The notes under the pieces: generated by a model
The model's input: only the letters and a program-made list of their open reading frames with translations
Databases searched by the model: none
Told to the model about the DNA's origin: nothing
Part shown: piece after piece, positions 24,084-35,865 of the stretch
How positions within the stretch are numbered: the first letter of the stretch is position 1
Layout of the letters: each line of letters begins with the position of its first letter
Made by a program: the position numbers and the translations under genes
NCBI RefSeq assembly: GCF_905163445.1
Contig: NC_053183.1
Coordinates: 868,001 to 932,000 of the forward strand
Direction: 5' to 3'
Origin: Pararge aegeria
Taxonomy: Eukaryota; Arthropoda; Insecta; Lepidoptera; Nymphalidae
DNA: 64,000 bases

Positions 24084-26543
24084 ATGTCCTCCTCGGAGAG
24101 CGAATCGGATAATGAAATATCCAACCCTTCAAGGTATGTAATAAGAATTAATAAATGTTAGTATTTCAAATATTTATTTGGCCATGAATTAATTAATTTG
24201 GCTTGTATTTAGAGAAATAAATGGTCGAAGGGAGAGGTCCCTTTGACCATTTATTTCTCTAAATTTTAAACTTTAAATTCCAGACTAGGCGATTGTGAAG
24301 TTTGCGGCTCCAATGAAGCTATTTACACGTGCCCTAAATGCGAAGTAAAGACATGCTGTCTGGAGTGTGTAAGGATACACAAGAAAGAACTTGAGTGTGA
24401 CGGCACGAGGGACCGCACAAAGTTCATATACATGAAGGATTTCACTGACACAGACTTGCTTAGCGATTATAGGTTGTTAGAGGAATGCGCACGATTTGTT
24501 TACGCTGTGAAGAAAGATGAAAAAAAGCGTTTTACCAGAATTGATAAAGATTTACCTATTGTAAGTATATGAAAAACTTTTACAAAATAAGTTACATATG
24601 GTCTACACAAGAAATTGTTGATTTCCATGGATGGATTTCCATATAGACCTTTTAAAAATTCATTTATTTCAAGTAGGTCTAATATAAGCACGTTTAAATA
24701 ATCTTGTGAGAGATGAAAGCGGAGCCAGATGCTTCCAAACAACCTTGTCATTAAGAAATTCATCAATTGTATAGTAACCTCACTGTAATAAATGTGTTTT
24801 AACACATTCTCTAAATGTATGCATTGTTAGGTCAAAAATTACCATGGGAATCATATTATAAAAGCTTATACCCAATCCCACAAATAAGTATATTTTACCC
24901 TTTTAAGATACATTCAATTATTCATATAAAAATAAAAATCTTCTTTTTTAAAACTAGGTGTCATTTAGAAAAAAGTCAACTTTCTTAACACTTGCCAATG
25001 GTATATTAGTGGTGTATCCCACAAATGAGTACATTTTACCCTTTTAAGATACATTCAATTATTCATATAAAAATAACAATCTTCTTTTTTAAAACTAGGT
25101 ATCATTTAGAAAAAAGTCAACTTTCTTAACACTTGCCAATAGTATATTAGTGGTGTAGTATTTTTATCCACTTTGTTTTAACAGATTTTACTGTAAAAAA
25201 GTTGATATACGCAATTAAGTTACAATAATGTTATTTCAGCATTTACACAAACTAAAACTGGCAGCAAGGCATAGGGGAACAGTCCTCCAATTCCTTTCAC
25301 AAAATTTTACTAGACACAAAATAAATACAACAAAATATATATACAAAACAAATCAGATACAATGGAGAGTAGAATGGATTTTCCCTAACGTTGAAGCCAA
25401 GCCCTTGAAGTTTGTTGACGAAATATGTACAGAGAAGAGTAAATTATCAGAGCTGCTTGATAAGTTTTTAAATCCAAATGCCCCAGGTTTTGAAGGATCA
25501 AAAGACTTGGTCTATTATAAATCTGCTGGATTTAGTGGTGTTAAAGTTTTGTTAAAAGGTGAGAATGGCATTTTTGTTGCATCAATAAAGATAATTAAGA
25601 ATTTATTCCTGTAAAGAGGAAGCAGTAAAAATATGTGTAATGAAAACTTAGTTGAACTTTAAAGTATTGTGTTTCTTACAGCTGAAAAACTCAAAGGTTC
25701 AGCCAAAAAATTCTTTGAATTAGATACAACAGAATCACTAGCTGAGAACTTGTCAGGAAAATGTATTGTGGAGTTCCCAATCATTTTTGTTGTGCTCAAG
25801 GACCATGCTTACAATTTTGATATCATAACTCCAGGTATTTTTTTTATTACTCAACTAATTTGTACAAACTATTTTTAGTACACTTTGAAAAAGGTAGCCC
25901 AAGGTGCCTGTGTGGCTTTGCACTGGGTATGGTATGGGTTAAATTGTTCATTAGACAGCCATTGCTAGACAAGTATTCAAAGCTGCAATGTTGACTCTAT
26001 GTTACTCTGTCATTTCAACTAACTCTATGCCAAAAATCAAGTTAATTGCTTATTTTACACCCTAACTAGGTGAATAGTAAGGACAAACAAATATTGTTTC
26101 ATTTACATTACATTAATTGTGGTAGGAATAGTTAGTTATCATTGTTCTCAATCTTTGCAGAGGATGACTTTGAATGTGGTGCAAGTAAAGAAAATAATGG
26201 TGTTAAGGAAGAAGAAAACATTGATATAAATAATAGGTTGAAACAAAATGCAAAAATGTCAATGTTCCCAGTAAATGAAAGTAAAGCAAACAGTGAAAAA
26301 ATTTCAGAAAATAAAGAAGTTTTTAAGTCTTTTGTCAACCCACATTCCCCACATGACTACCATCAGAGAAAAAGGCAAAAAATCTTACTAACAGAGAAGA
26401 TCGCCAAGGAAAAGAAATTAGAGATACAAAAAGAAATCAAAGAAGCAAAGAAAAAGAAGCCCAAAAATCTTTTGTTTACAACTGGGTATTCGTCTGAAGA
26501 AAGTTTAAGTGATAGTGGTGAAGAAGTTGAAATAAAAACATGA
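24084..26543 (+). CDS. ZNHIT6: ZNHIT6 / BCD1, box C/D snoRNP assembly factor
   Basis: Five exons: 24084-24133, 24284-24560, 25240-25558, 25682-25834, 26161-26543 (393 aa), all GT-AG and in phase. A HIT zinc finger is at the N-terminus with ligands C21, C24, C33, C36, C41, C45, H49 and C55. It is followed by a conserved BCD1 region (LLEECARFVY; residues 110-260) that includes LRRVEWIFP-like QWRVEWIFPN and a LLDKFLNP segment. The C-terminal third is charged and low complexity, rich in Lys and Glu, ending with an acidic serine tail (SSEESLSDSGEEVE). BCD1 is an early nuclear factor loading NOP58/NHP2L1 with R2TP for box C/D snoRNPs. Intron 1 has a strong hairpin and intron 2 a 141-bp tandem duplication. 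The start context aaaATGTCC is the first ATG giving a short acidic leader common to the family. Confidence 0.92.
24208..24263. repeat. about 26-bp hairpin in ZNHIT6 intron 1
   Basis: Arms 24208-24226 and 24245-24263 are exact reverse complements over 19 nt; the stem continues inward with one mismatch through aaggga/tccctt, leaving a loop of about five bases (24234-24238). It lies 20 nt before the acceptor of exon 2, in the region of the polypyrimidine tract and branch point. Confidence 0.9.
24876..25157 (+). repeat. 141-bp tandem duplication in ZNHIT6 intron 2
   Basis: Unit 1 (24876-25016) and unit 2 (25017-25157) both begin tcccacaaat and run through 'ttttacccttttaagatac', 'aaaaaagtcaactttc' and 'tatattagtggtgta'. 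There are only a handful of substitutions. Period is 141 bp. Both copies are intronic. Confidence 0.93.
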
Positions 26544-26752
26544 CCATACAGATTGGAACATGTCTATGACCTCTTTTTGACTGTACATTGCCTGAGAAAG
26601 AATGAATTTAGCAAATTTCTACTTTTTCAATTTGCCTCCTCGGGCCTTTAATAATGTTATCTCAATCACGCATATTTGTATGCGCCCATTAATAATTGTA
26701 TACTGTTGTCCCTATATATATGGTCAAGATGTCAATACCAAACAAAAAATTA

Positions 26753-26787
26753 AATAAAGAGTTTAAGCAAACAAACACATATTTATT
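26753..26787. terminator. interlocked poly(A) signals of ZNHIT6 and NUDCD1
   Basis: ZNHIT6 (+) has AATAAA at 26753-26758. NUDCD1 (-) has AATAAA at 26787-26782, which starts only six bases after its own stop. Cleavage 10-30 nt downstream of each hexamer would place each 3' end across or beside the other's signal, so the two mRNAs probably overlap by a few tens of bases. Confidence 0.75.
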
Positions 26788-26792
26788 CACCA

Positions 26793-28906
26793 TTAAACTC
26801 CTATAGCTATTAAAGTGGTCTCTGTTAGAACAAATAAATATTCATTTGTAGCACTAATGCCTAAAACTTCACCATATTTATCTATATTCACAACATGTTG
26901 TTGACCAATTTTTATGTTCTTCATTATACCTTCAGATCTTCTTCGTAACTGACAGTCTTGGTTAGAACTGCTCTTGTAAATAAATATATGGCGTGAAGCT
27001 TCACTGACCACACTGTACATAAAATTTGGAGAGCATGTAATGAACTTTCTATTCTGTTTTGATGACTGTACATAACCAAATGCCAGAAGAGTCCCATCAT
27101 GTTTCATAGGCCAGGTTTCTGTGTTTATAAGTTGTGCATATGGTTGCCATAAACAAGCATCTACATCATGTCTTAGGGCTAATGCTGGCACTTCATGGGT
27201 TTCTAGTTTAATGTTGAATAGGTATTGGTGCACACTGAGTGAAATCCTGTGAGTAATTTCATGGTTGATTGTATCCATCCGTACTGAAACCAAAACAAAA
27301 CAAACCGATCTTATTTGTCTAAATAAATATACAGAATAATTTGTAATTATATAAATGTTCAGATAATTATCAAAATTAAGCTTAATTTGCTATACTCCGC
27401 GAAAAGCAGGAGAATTACAATGAATAATTGTTAAGTCAACATCTGATGATGCTCCAGTTTCGGAGCGAAACGTGCGTAGAGGGTGTATTGCCGAGGATCT
27501 GTTTGGTGTGTAGTATAAGGATTGAAGAAATTATATATCACACCACACAGATTCTCCTGCTTTTCGCGGAGTATAGCAAATTAAGCTTAATTTTGATAAT
27601 GTATCATGGATTTCTGCAAAGTAACGCCTGCTTCTATACAATGTTCAAATAATGTAAAATAATCCATACCCAAAACAGTATCCTCCTCAGATGCATCACA
27701 TTCTTCCAACTCCTGTGTATTAAGCCCAGGCACTTGTTGATCAGTTATGACCTCAGTCTCTGAGCATAAGTGAGCTAATCTTTTATGTACCTCCTCCACT
27801 AAGCTAGCATCAATTATTTGTTCACCATTTTTGTCCCCTCCATCTATCAACTCATCCCAAGTCATAGTCTCAGACTTTGTTATCAGAATATCAACTTGGC
27901 CATCATCTTGCACATTCCAAGTTGTAAGCTCACTGTCAACCTTATGTCTTAATTTACCATTCAGAAATTCTTTACCTGCGTAACTTACTTTTATTGCCAA
28001 TGGTGTGACGTTAACAAATATTTGTTTTTTATCAAATTTACTTTGCAATTTCAGAGTTATTGTTACATCATCAGATGTTTGCAGCCAAGTATAAATTATA
28101 GGTTTTGGCTCATCCTTTGGTTTAACTACAATTTCTTTTTCAGAATCTAATGTAAATTTAAATAAATTATCAGAAGCCACATAAAGAGCTGTACAAGTAG
28201 TTTCTAAAGCTGCATAATGAACTATTCCTTTCCCTTGAATTTGCTTTGTTGATTTTAGTTTCCATGACTGACCATTGTTTTCAAACGTTACCCATGTCAA
28301 AATAGAGTCAAAATGCTTTTCCTTTTGCTCTACTGATTGTAATAGGCAATGTAGTACTTCCATATTGTTTGTATCTTGTATCCGAGCATCAATAACAGTG
28401 AAATATTTACCTTCACCAAGAACTAAGTTTGAATACAAAGTATTCCATTTTTGTTTGTCTCCTGCAGGCCTGTTCCTGGTCCCTGTGTCGACAATATGTA
28501 TGTAACCTGTACCATCGCTTATCACCGCTAAGCTGATCGAAGGAAACACAAGACATAGGTTAAAATGCCCGGAGCGTCTCTCGACATGCGCGGGAACATC
28601 GTAAACGACGGCAGTTTGGAATGTACCGTTGATATTATCAAATGTTACATTACATACTTGTTGTGAAGCATCCACGTAGTACAAGTTATATTGGTGGTCC
28701 CAAAAGTCTAAAATTAAGTGGTTATGAAGTGCGAAGAGTTTGGCGTGGACGAAAGAAAACTGTATTTCATCGGGATACAACCTGTCGACGGGAGAAGTTA
28801 ATTCAAAACAGAAATGAGGCAGAGCTTGCAGGTTTAACTTATATCCCTCGAATTCGTGATCTAGCAGTCGTCTTTCTGGACGTAGTTCCACTATAGATGA
28901 CGGCAT
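26793..28906 (-). CDS. NUDCD1: NUDCD1 (NudC domain-containing protein 1, CML66-like)
   Basis: Two exons on the minus strand, 28906-27670 and 27283-26793, give 575 aa (human about 583). The ATG at 28906-28904 opens MPSSIVELRPERRLLD, in line with the family's RPLLDPRFEGYKL N-terminus. Residues 20-260 form the N-terminal half of a beta-propeller (EGYKLNLQALP, ISDGTGYIHIVDTGTR, IVHYAALE). A CS/p23-type domain lies at about 268-355 (PIIYTWLQTSDDVTITLKL, TTWNV, MTWDELI). The C-terminal propeller half follows with SLSVHQYLFNIKLE, LALRHDVDACLWQP, LAFGYVQSSKQNRKF and ATNEYLFVLTETTL. CS proteins of this group act as HSP90-linked cochaperones for beta-propeller clients. The single intron is mostly a MITE. 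It is head-to-head with the OB-fold gene. Confidence 0.93.
27366..27637. mobile_element. MITE with perfect 50-bp inverted repeats inside NUDCD1 intron
   Basis: Arms 27366-27415 and 27551-27600 are exact reverse complements over 50 nt, starting attatcaaaattaagc and including 'tactccgcgaaaagcagg'. A further 37 bp (27601-27637) beyond the right arm also belongs to the repeat because it is shared with 13220-13256. The left side lacks that outer part. The core has 'gtttcggagcgaaacg'. It takes up 272 of the 385 bp intron and starts 31 nt from the NUDCD1 splice donor. Perfect arms suggest youth. Confidence 0.9.
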
Positions 28907-29442
28907 GATAAAGTTTTCCAATAAGCAAATAATCTGAATGCTATTCTAAAAGTTTTGGAATTTGGTTGCTTTTTTAATTACTTATTACAAATTTCAATAA
29001 ACATCCATGGTGGTGCGGTTTGTTGATTTGGTTGTGACCACAGAGTACCTACGTTGCTACAATACAAGTAGAACACACCCACAGACTAAGTGTACTAACA
29101 TTTGAAACACTCATATTCATTTTCTAGTCTGTGACGTACAAACTGTTGTTAGACACGATAAAATAGTGTCGCTATGAATAGAAGTATTCGGTGGGCAAGA
29201 GTCCAGGGCCGTAAAGCAAGTTTATTATAAAAAAAATGATATAAGGGCGGGGAAAAAAAAGTTATTTTCAAATTGTATGTTGATTGCGTAGACAGAGAAG
29301 GTTGATTGCATAGTAATTATATAGTAATTGTATATTTAAAAGCTCTTGTAAGTTATATTCTGGCCAGTGGAGGATAGTGACTGATTTATTGTCGGTATTG
29401 GTGAAATGTTAAAAAAAGAATTAACTTACTCATTGTATAATA
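28907..29442. promoter_or_regulatory. divergent promoter interval, NUDCD1 / OB-fold gene
   Basis: The two start codons face away from each other across 536 bp. No TATA box is convincing. A single gtgacgta-like CRE-related site lies near 29134-29141. A/G-rich tract 'ggggaaaaaaaag' at 29251-29263. The layout is typical of a shared housekeeping promoter; specific sites are unproven. Confidence 0.5.
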
Positions 29443-31169
29443 ATGTGTGCGAAGAATACCAATGAATATTGTAACTTACCATTTTATTCCGAATTGCTAT
29501 CTCAGGTACATAAAAGCAGATTTCTTTTAAATTCAACCTAATCATCATACGATTAGGTTATAGCTTTCATACATTTTTTTTAAATGATTTATTTACTAAT
29601 TGTGTTGTGTGTTATTTCAGGGAGATTTCTATACACATAACGCAATTAGGAATTTATTGGTAAAATGTGAAGAGCACAAGGAAACAGTTCTAAATTGTCG
29701 CACCATTGGTATATTAGAAAGCTTAAATGGACGATTTTATCTACAGGATGTAAGAATTAATTTTTCTGTCTCCAACTATTTGTAGGTAAAACTTGAGTAG
29801 TGCGAATTGTCACATATATCAGTTTATTCCCTGGGGTCCCTGCTATGGACAGACATGTCTTGCTAGAATTATCAAGTTTGTAGTAATATTTTCAGTTCCT
29901 CTTTAAAATACAACAGCATCTTAGCATTATCTTATTTTTAGTTAGATTGCAAAGGTGATGAATCAAAAATACGAGTTTCCATGGTTTATGTGACAAGTCC
30001 AGTGCCTTCTACAGTCATTCCTTATGTGGTGCAGATCTTTGGTGTATTGCAGTGGACTAGTAAACCAGTCTTATTTGCTAAAATAATACAGGTATTCTAT
30101 TCTATCTTACCTAGTTATAACTCTAATGCTCATTTTCACTAAACTTAGGAAACGCTTAAGTCAGATTTCTTATGACTTTGGTGATGCATAGGGAATGAAA
30201 CCGATTCACAAACTCTTACATAATGACTAACAACACTAGGTGACGATGGTGGATAGGTGGTGTATAATGTTTAAGGAACTTTTAAACTGATAGTTGGATA
30301 GATGAAAAAAATATTTAATAACCAAGAATTATAGCCAAGTTAGGTTATATGAGTTGCCTATTGAAAACCTGTTGAATAGGTAAATGTATGAATCTTTGGT
30401 TAGACATTGTTACTTAGGAATTGCCTTGTGTTTCATTCATTTATTAGAGAAAATGGTCATTAGTCTAAATTATTGGCCCCAGCAGGGCTAGAAAATGATT
30501 ATCCTATTCCGGTCTAAAAAGAATCCAAAAAATCAAATATTGTAAGATTTTCGTTCTTAAGTTATAAATGGTGTAACTAACACAACTTTCTTATAGATAA
30601 AAGATGTGCGTAAGTGCTCCGAGAGTAGATAAAGCTGTGGGAGAAGATACATTTTTATCCTTTCCCCAGGGATATAATTGTCTCCTGACCGTGCTGCTGA
30701 CCTCTCTTGCCTAGAAGATATACAATTGCTGGTTGATGGGCTCAAGTAGCATACTCTAGTCAATCAATTATTATTTGGCCTTCATGATTATGCCCAGGGG
30801 CTATAGGGGGACCAGGGGCTCAACAGTTTCTGGGCCATTGCACTTTCATCATCTCATATCATAGTGTATTGAAATGAACAATGATGATTGAAACAATCTT
30901 TGAAAGTGTGTTGCAGTATGAAGGCCACACTGTGCCAGCATGGTGGACTACAGCCTTAAACCTTCTCGTTGTGGGTTAATGATGATGAGGCTTAACACAC
31001 TAGCCATGCCCACATACAAAGGGTGAAATTATTTGTCTGTGTTCGCTGTCACTACACTTCCACTTTTCTGTTTTAGATGCTGGATACGGCTACAGGAATA
31101 AGACTGAATGAGGCTTTGAAAATTACAACAAGCTCACATTTAGCTCATCAGCTGGACAACAGATCATAA
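29443..31169 (+). CDS. small OB-fold protein, TEN1-like (CST complex)
   Basis: Four exons, 29443-29505, 29621-29749, 29942-30091 and 31077-31169, all phase 0 with GT-AG borders (CAG|gtacat, GAT|gtaaga, CAG|gtattc), encode 144 aa. The core reads as one OB fold: TIGILESLNGRFYLQD, RVSMVYVTSP, VIPYVVQIFGVLQW, PVLFAKIIQMLDTATGIRLNEALK. The order (GxL entry strand, a central VxIxGxLQ strand, then VxxxxIxxxxGxxLxxAL helix) resembles TEN1, the small CST subunit that caps telomeres and helps fill-in synthesis with STN1 and pol alpha; RPA3 is the main alternative. The first exon rests on an in-phase ATG with a good donor, so the N-terminus is the least certain part. Intron 3 holds a transposon fragment. 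Confidence 0.7.
30480..30610 (+). mobile_element. transposon fragment in OB-fold gene intron 3
   Basis: From 'gattatcctattccggtc' through 'ggtgtaactaacacaact' it matches 40635-40752 closely. That other copy carries an additional palindromic arm missing here. The family ends 'actttctt' then 'agata' and is probably a non-autonomous DNA transposon. Boundaries are approximate. Confidence 0.7.
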
Positions 31170-33149
31170 TTTTTTTTTTGCTTTATTCTTTCAAAAGGAA
31201 AAGGTATATAACCATACAGCCGTGTCTTCAGTAGACATAATATATCTATCAATCTCTAATAATTGGTCAGTGAAAAAAGGCGCGTCCTGAAAATCCCATA
31301 TATTTTCGATTCCAAACAACCACACTCGACAATTTCACACATCAAATCCCGGTTTCCCTTGTTATTATTGATGCCTCCGCCCTCCATAGCTTCTGGGAAC
31401 ACCAAAGACATCCTCTGCATCTAAAGACTATGGACTTCTGCACTCTTTTCTCTTCTTTGGTTATAAATGTCTATTACAAATAGACAATTAAAAACCAAAA
31501 CTTCATGAAATCCGAAAAACGCGCACTCCCGCCACCATAAACCAGACAGATGTTGAAATACCATAAAGCATTGAATGCTTTCAGGTGGAGTAAAGTATTG
31601 ATAAATTAAAACCCGATATAACATTAGCCTAAGATATAATAACCTTTAAGCAATAGAGGATACAAACTCCAGGTTGTATTATTGGAGAGCAATTTGTTTT
31701 GATCAGAATGGATATGTGTTATTAAAGAGTAAAATATGTTTATTTTTTTAAATTTTAAACTCAGACAGGTCTTTTTCACTCTTGATATGAAATCAAAGCT
31801 ATTGTTAACGCATATAAATGTCTATAATTTGATTACAACAATGTACAATTAATAAAAAAGCATGGTTTCTGCAAAGAATACATATTTATTACATCTTAAA
31901 TAAATACAATTATCAACAAGACATTAACATTTACAACATTCCGTCACCATCCTCACACTATTTTAATATTAAAAAAAAAGATTGGCATTAAATTGCATAT
32001 CAAAAATCTTATTTTATCAAGCTGTTATTTCATTACAGCCGAATACTGAAAAGTCAATTTTTTGTTAAGAACATTGTAAAATTTAAAGTTGGTTGTATGG
32101 AGTAGTAATTATTTCAAAAATACTTTTGAGAAAACACAAGGCCACTCTTTTCAATATTCGGGGTTAGGTTTAATTTTAAGTAAGCAAATTTAAAGTAGAT
32201 CTCATCACTCAAGTTGAAATTGTTCAGTAGTTTTAAAGGAGCGATGTACATTTCCTTACATGGACGTTTATCCTGTCCACGCCAACAGGTGCATACCTTT
32301 TCAACTTTCGTGATGTTTTGTGTGCTCTAAACTAACTCTTTTCTATAGTAGCACGTTTAGAGATTAGTCTAGTTAAAAAGGGAAAACCAAAATAAGCATG
32401 TGGAAAATATTTTACATTGGTGCCAATTCTGTCACACAAAATACCAGTCTAAAAATAGTGCCTATCTATTTATAAGAGAAAAAAAATATTTACATTTTAC
32501 TACAGTTTAGCAATCTCTCTACTTAGAGAGTGGCTTACCAGTTATATTTTATATATTAGGAGGTGTAGCAGTTGTTACCTATACCCCTATTCTGTTTTTA
32601 CGCGTATCTTACGGGAACGCGTGTCGCGTGACGGCATGTCTTCGTCGGTAGGGCAGTAACTAGCAACGATGCGAATCACCCGATTGACTAACTCTTATAA
32701 AAAGTTGCCAACTCTTCTTAATACTAAACGCGTAATTTTATAGCGACAGTTGTCAACTCATCGCATATTTTGTATGGAGATAAAAGGAAGTCACCACTGC
32801 CAAAGAAACTTTATAAACTATAAATTCCCAAATTGCCTCAGACGGGATCTAACTTTTAAAGCCACAGCGCTCACCACTGCGCCAAGGTCTTTAAAATTAG
32901 TACGGTTATACGGTTAGTTTAGTGATTTTGTAAAACAGAATTGGCACCCATTATACATTGTCGCTTAGATAACAATTGCGCGCTAGTCAAATAAACATCG
33001 TTTTTAAGGAGTGAATTAAACAGCACTCTTATCACTGTAAAAAGTTATTGCATGGTACACCTGTCTATAATGATAAATAGGAAGGGTTTTCTTAGCAATA
33101 TTGATGATATTTTCACATATTAGATTATTGCATAATTTAATAACTATAT
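31170..33149. other. intergenic DNA after the OB-fold gene
   Basis: Contains a probable TE-like patch at 31250-31640, a possible poly(A) hexamer at 31851-31856, AT-rich unique DNA, and a diverged family B SINE at 32560-32896 (minus). No gene is supported. The SEC22 3' UTR could reach into this area if its nearer signal is skipped. Confidence 0.4.
32560..32896 (-). mobile_element. old family B SINE with internal insertion
   Basis: The minus strand keeps pieces of the head ('ggcgcagtggtgagcgctg') and body ('ccgacgaag', 'ggggtatagg'), but is strongly diverged and interrupted near 32690-32770 by unrelated sequence. Boundaries are rough. Confidence 0.5.
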
Positions 33150-33359
33150 AAATAAATATACTACGACATTATACATATCGCCACCTAGCCCCATAGAATA
33201 ATATACATAAAAACTAATATTATACAGATACACTCTACACACTCAGACACTGAAAAATATTCATGTTCATCGCACAAACATTTCCCAGTTGTGGGAATCG
33301 AACCCACAGCCTTGGGACTCAGAAAGTAGGGTTGCTGCCCACTCCGCCAATCGGCCGTT
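33150..33359 (-). mobile_element. tRNA-derived SINE (family A), minus
   Basis: On the minus strand: head 'ggccgattggcggagtgggc', B box 'gggttcgattcccacaactg', then 'gtgtctgag' and the end 'ggcgatatgt'. Other copies are at 41327-41562 (+), 48706-48944 (+, no 5' head) and 61213-61472 (-). A G replaces C in the A-box region, so it is unlikely to be pol III active. Confidence 0.85.
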
Positions 33360-35640
33360 CGGTGATAGGAAAGTTTTTTTGTGTTTCCCGAAAACTTGGG
33401 TAATTCAAATTGAGCGTGTTGTTGCTAAGCGACTATACAACGTGTAAATGAAAACCGATATAATACTTCAGAGGCTTTAGAGGTACATTATTCACTGTCT
33501 CTGAGACTTATCTGTGGAACCGAAACGCTAATAATTAATGATTAAACCACTGCCATAGTTTTTACTGAAAGAAATCAGATACAGCCCTAACATCATATGC
33601 AAAAGTAAAATATAGTGACTCCTGCCACATTAGGTACCAGTCGCGTAGCGAAGGTACTATGCACGTGTCGGTCTTTTATCTTCAACAGGGTTGTCCTAAG
33701 TAAACACTTTTTTCTTATGAAATATACTTATGCACCTTTAAACAGTATTTCGTAATACGTTGTATAAGCAGAGCAACATTTCGCAGGGTATGCAAGGAAC
33801 ACGTCCTAGCCGCCCTATGTCCGGAAATATGCTTCATTAAAATATGGTGATTCCTAATGAAATATACTTATGCGCACTCTTAAACACCTTTCGTAATTCA
33901 GTTACATGTTGTATTTATAATTTTCTATTTTAAAGTTTGTTTGTCTATAATTTTTTTATGTATCATAAACTAAATATTTGCGATGGAATGCATGTGGGTA
34001 TCATATAGGGACAACAGAAGTCAGTCAACAAGGTATTTGAACCTAACTCTAGGTTCTTATTGTACCAAATGTGTGATGGACATTAAAAGATAGAAGAGGG
34101 AAGTAATTTTAAGAAGGTTACAACTACAGGATAAATTACAATAACAACTTTCTTTTTATATATGAAATAACATGTTACCAACAAGGTTTTTGATAAATAA
34201 ACAATTATCATGCTTTTTATGCATTATGTACAATTATTTAGAAGATTTCATGTTCAAAAAATAATTTTATGAAACTTTGATGGTAACAGAGGAATATATA
34301 TAATACACAGATTAAGGAAAAAAGATAGAGGGTCGGTATACATGGTTGAACACACACAAGCTTTATACTGGTATAAGGCTCAAAATAATATGTTGTTAAG
34401 TGAAGCTGACAATCAGTATTATAAAATGTCGAGTTTTGTAATGGATATTTTTGGATTGATTTTTAAGTGTCATAGTGGCAATAAGCGTCAGAGACTCACT
34501 GAGCCACTCAAATTGCAACAAAAAGACAAGTATAGCGTGATTTGATGTTTTATTAATTATTACATAAATGAATTTGTTTAAATTAAGATTTGCATGTCAT
34601 ATATTATGACTAAACATGTATACCTACAATGTTTTATGCAAATAAAAGGATTTGATTTGATTTGATATTGATCCTAGTATGTAGTGTATCATCATATCAA
34701 CCCATTCCCGGCCTACTGCATTGCAAGGTTCTACTCCCTAAATCCTAAATGAGAAGGGCTGCAGTCCAATACACTGGCCCAGGACGGATTTGTGACCTTC
34801 ACACACCTTTAACATTATGGAGAACTTTCAGCACGATTCTTTCCGCCATCGTTGATGCAAGTGATATGTATTTACTTAAAACACACATAACACGAACTCG
34901 CCCCCCCTTAATTTATATTTATTATAGTAATTAAATCCAATGTATTAATTTGTTCACTGAATTGTTGAATTTTGTATGCATTTTTAGGTCACGCCCGTTG
35001 CTCTTAATGTCGGGTTTCTTAGTCAGATTATTGACTCTCAAATGTTTAAGTACATTTATGTTGTGGTCTTTCTATCTTTTTTCCTTTATCTGTGAGATCA
35101 ATGATGTTATGCGTCATGAAATACTAGGCTGAGAATTATAAAGCGTGTAAAGCCAAATAACCGAAGACGCGCGCAAAACTTATGGTATTAAAGTTTTAAG
35201 CACATGTAAGCGTAAGCTTAGAGAAGTTTATCTTCGTCTGTCACGATCATACATCTTTAACTCTAAAGGTAAGCATAGTCAGAGCTATAAAGTTTGCTTG
35301 AGTTCTCAGCCTTGCATCATGTATAATTGCGTGTATTTTTTCGAGATCAAGAATACACAATTACTTGCATTACGTGGCTTGGTAGTAGCTAGTAGGCTAA
35401 TTGGCCCAATAGTGCAGCTTTTAGAGACCACAAAACATACTTCGCCTTTCACTTATAACATCATTGAGCGAGATTATATACGGCTTTTATTTTATCTAGG
35501 AACGGCGACCCAGTAAATTCCTACTTTAAATTGGTAAAAAATGTTATTGTTGAAGAAAATAATTATGGATTCGAAGCACAAGAAATACCCTATATACAAG
35601 TCAACCGACGTGATGCGTGCGGCGGTATCTGTTACCGTCC
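33360..35640. other. intergenic DNA with retroelement tails
   Basis: Direct repeat 'aatgaaatatacttatgc' at 33716-33734 (approximate) and 33857-33874. A LINE 3' tail ending in (GATTT)n lies at 34600-34668, and a degraded retroelement fragment at 34680-34850. No coding exon is supported. Confidence 0.45.
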
Positions 35641-35646
35641 CGGTCA

Positions 35647-35652
35647 TTTATT
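35647..35652 (-). terminator. possible SEC22 poly(A) signal
   Basis: TTTATT on the plus strand reads AATAAA for SEC22, about 215 nt after its stop codon. It is the first such hexamer noted downstream; usage is unproven. Confidence 0.4.
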
Positions 35653-35865
35653 CTAGTGTATACACATTCGAATATGAACTTAATTCGATAAGCAGATAAC
35701 TATTGAATTCCATGCATTCGTTTATACTATTCAAAAAGTTTAAAACTCGTGCCTTTATATACATAACTGACAGATTATTGGGCCGCCGATCGATAAAAAT
35801 AAACCGAAGAACTTCCCATAACAAATTTGGTATAATATCAACATTCAGGTTCATCAAGGGCTGGT

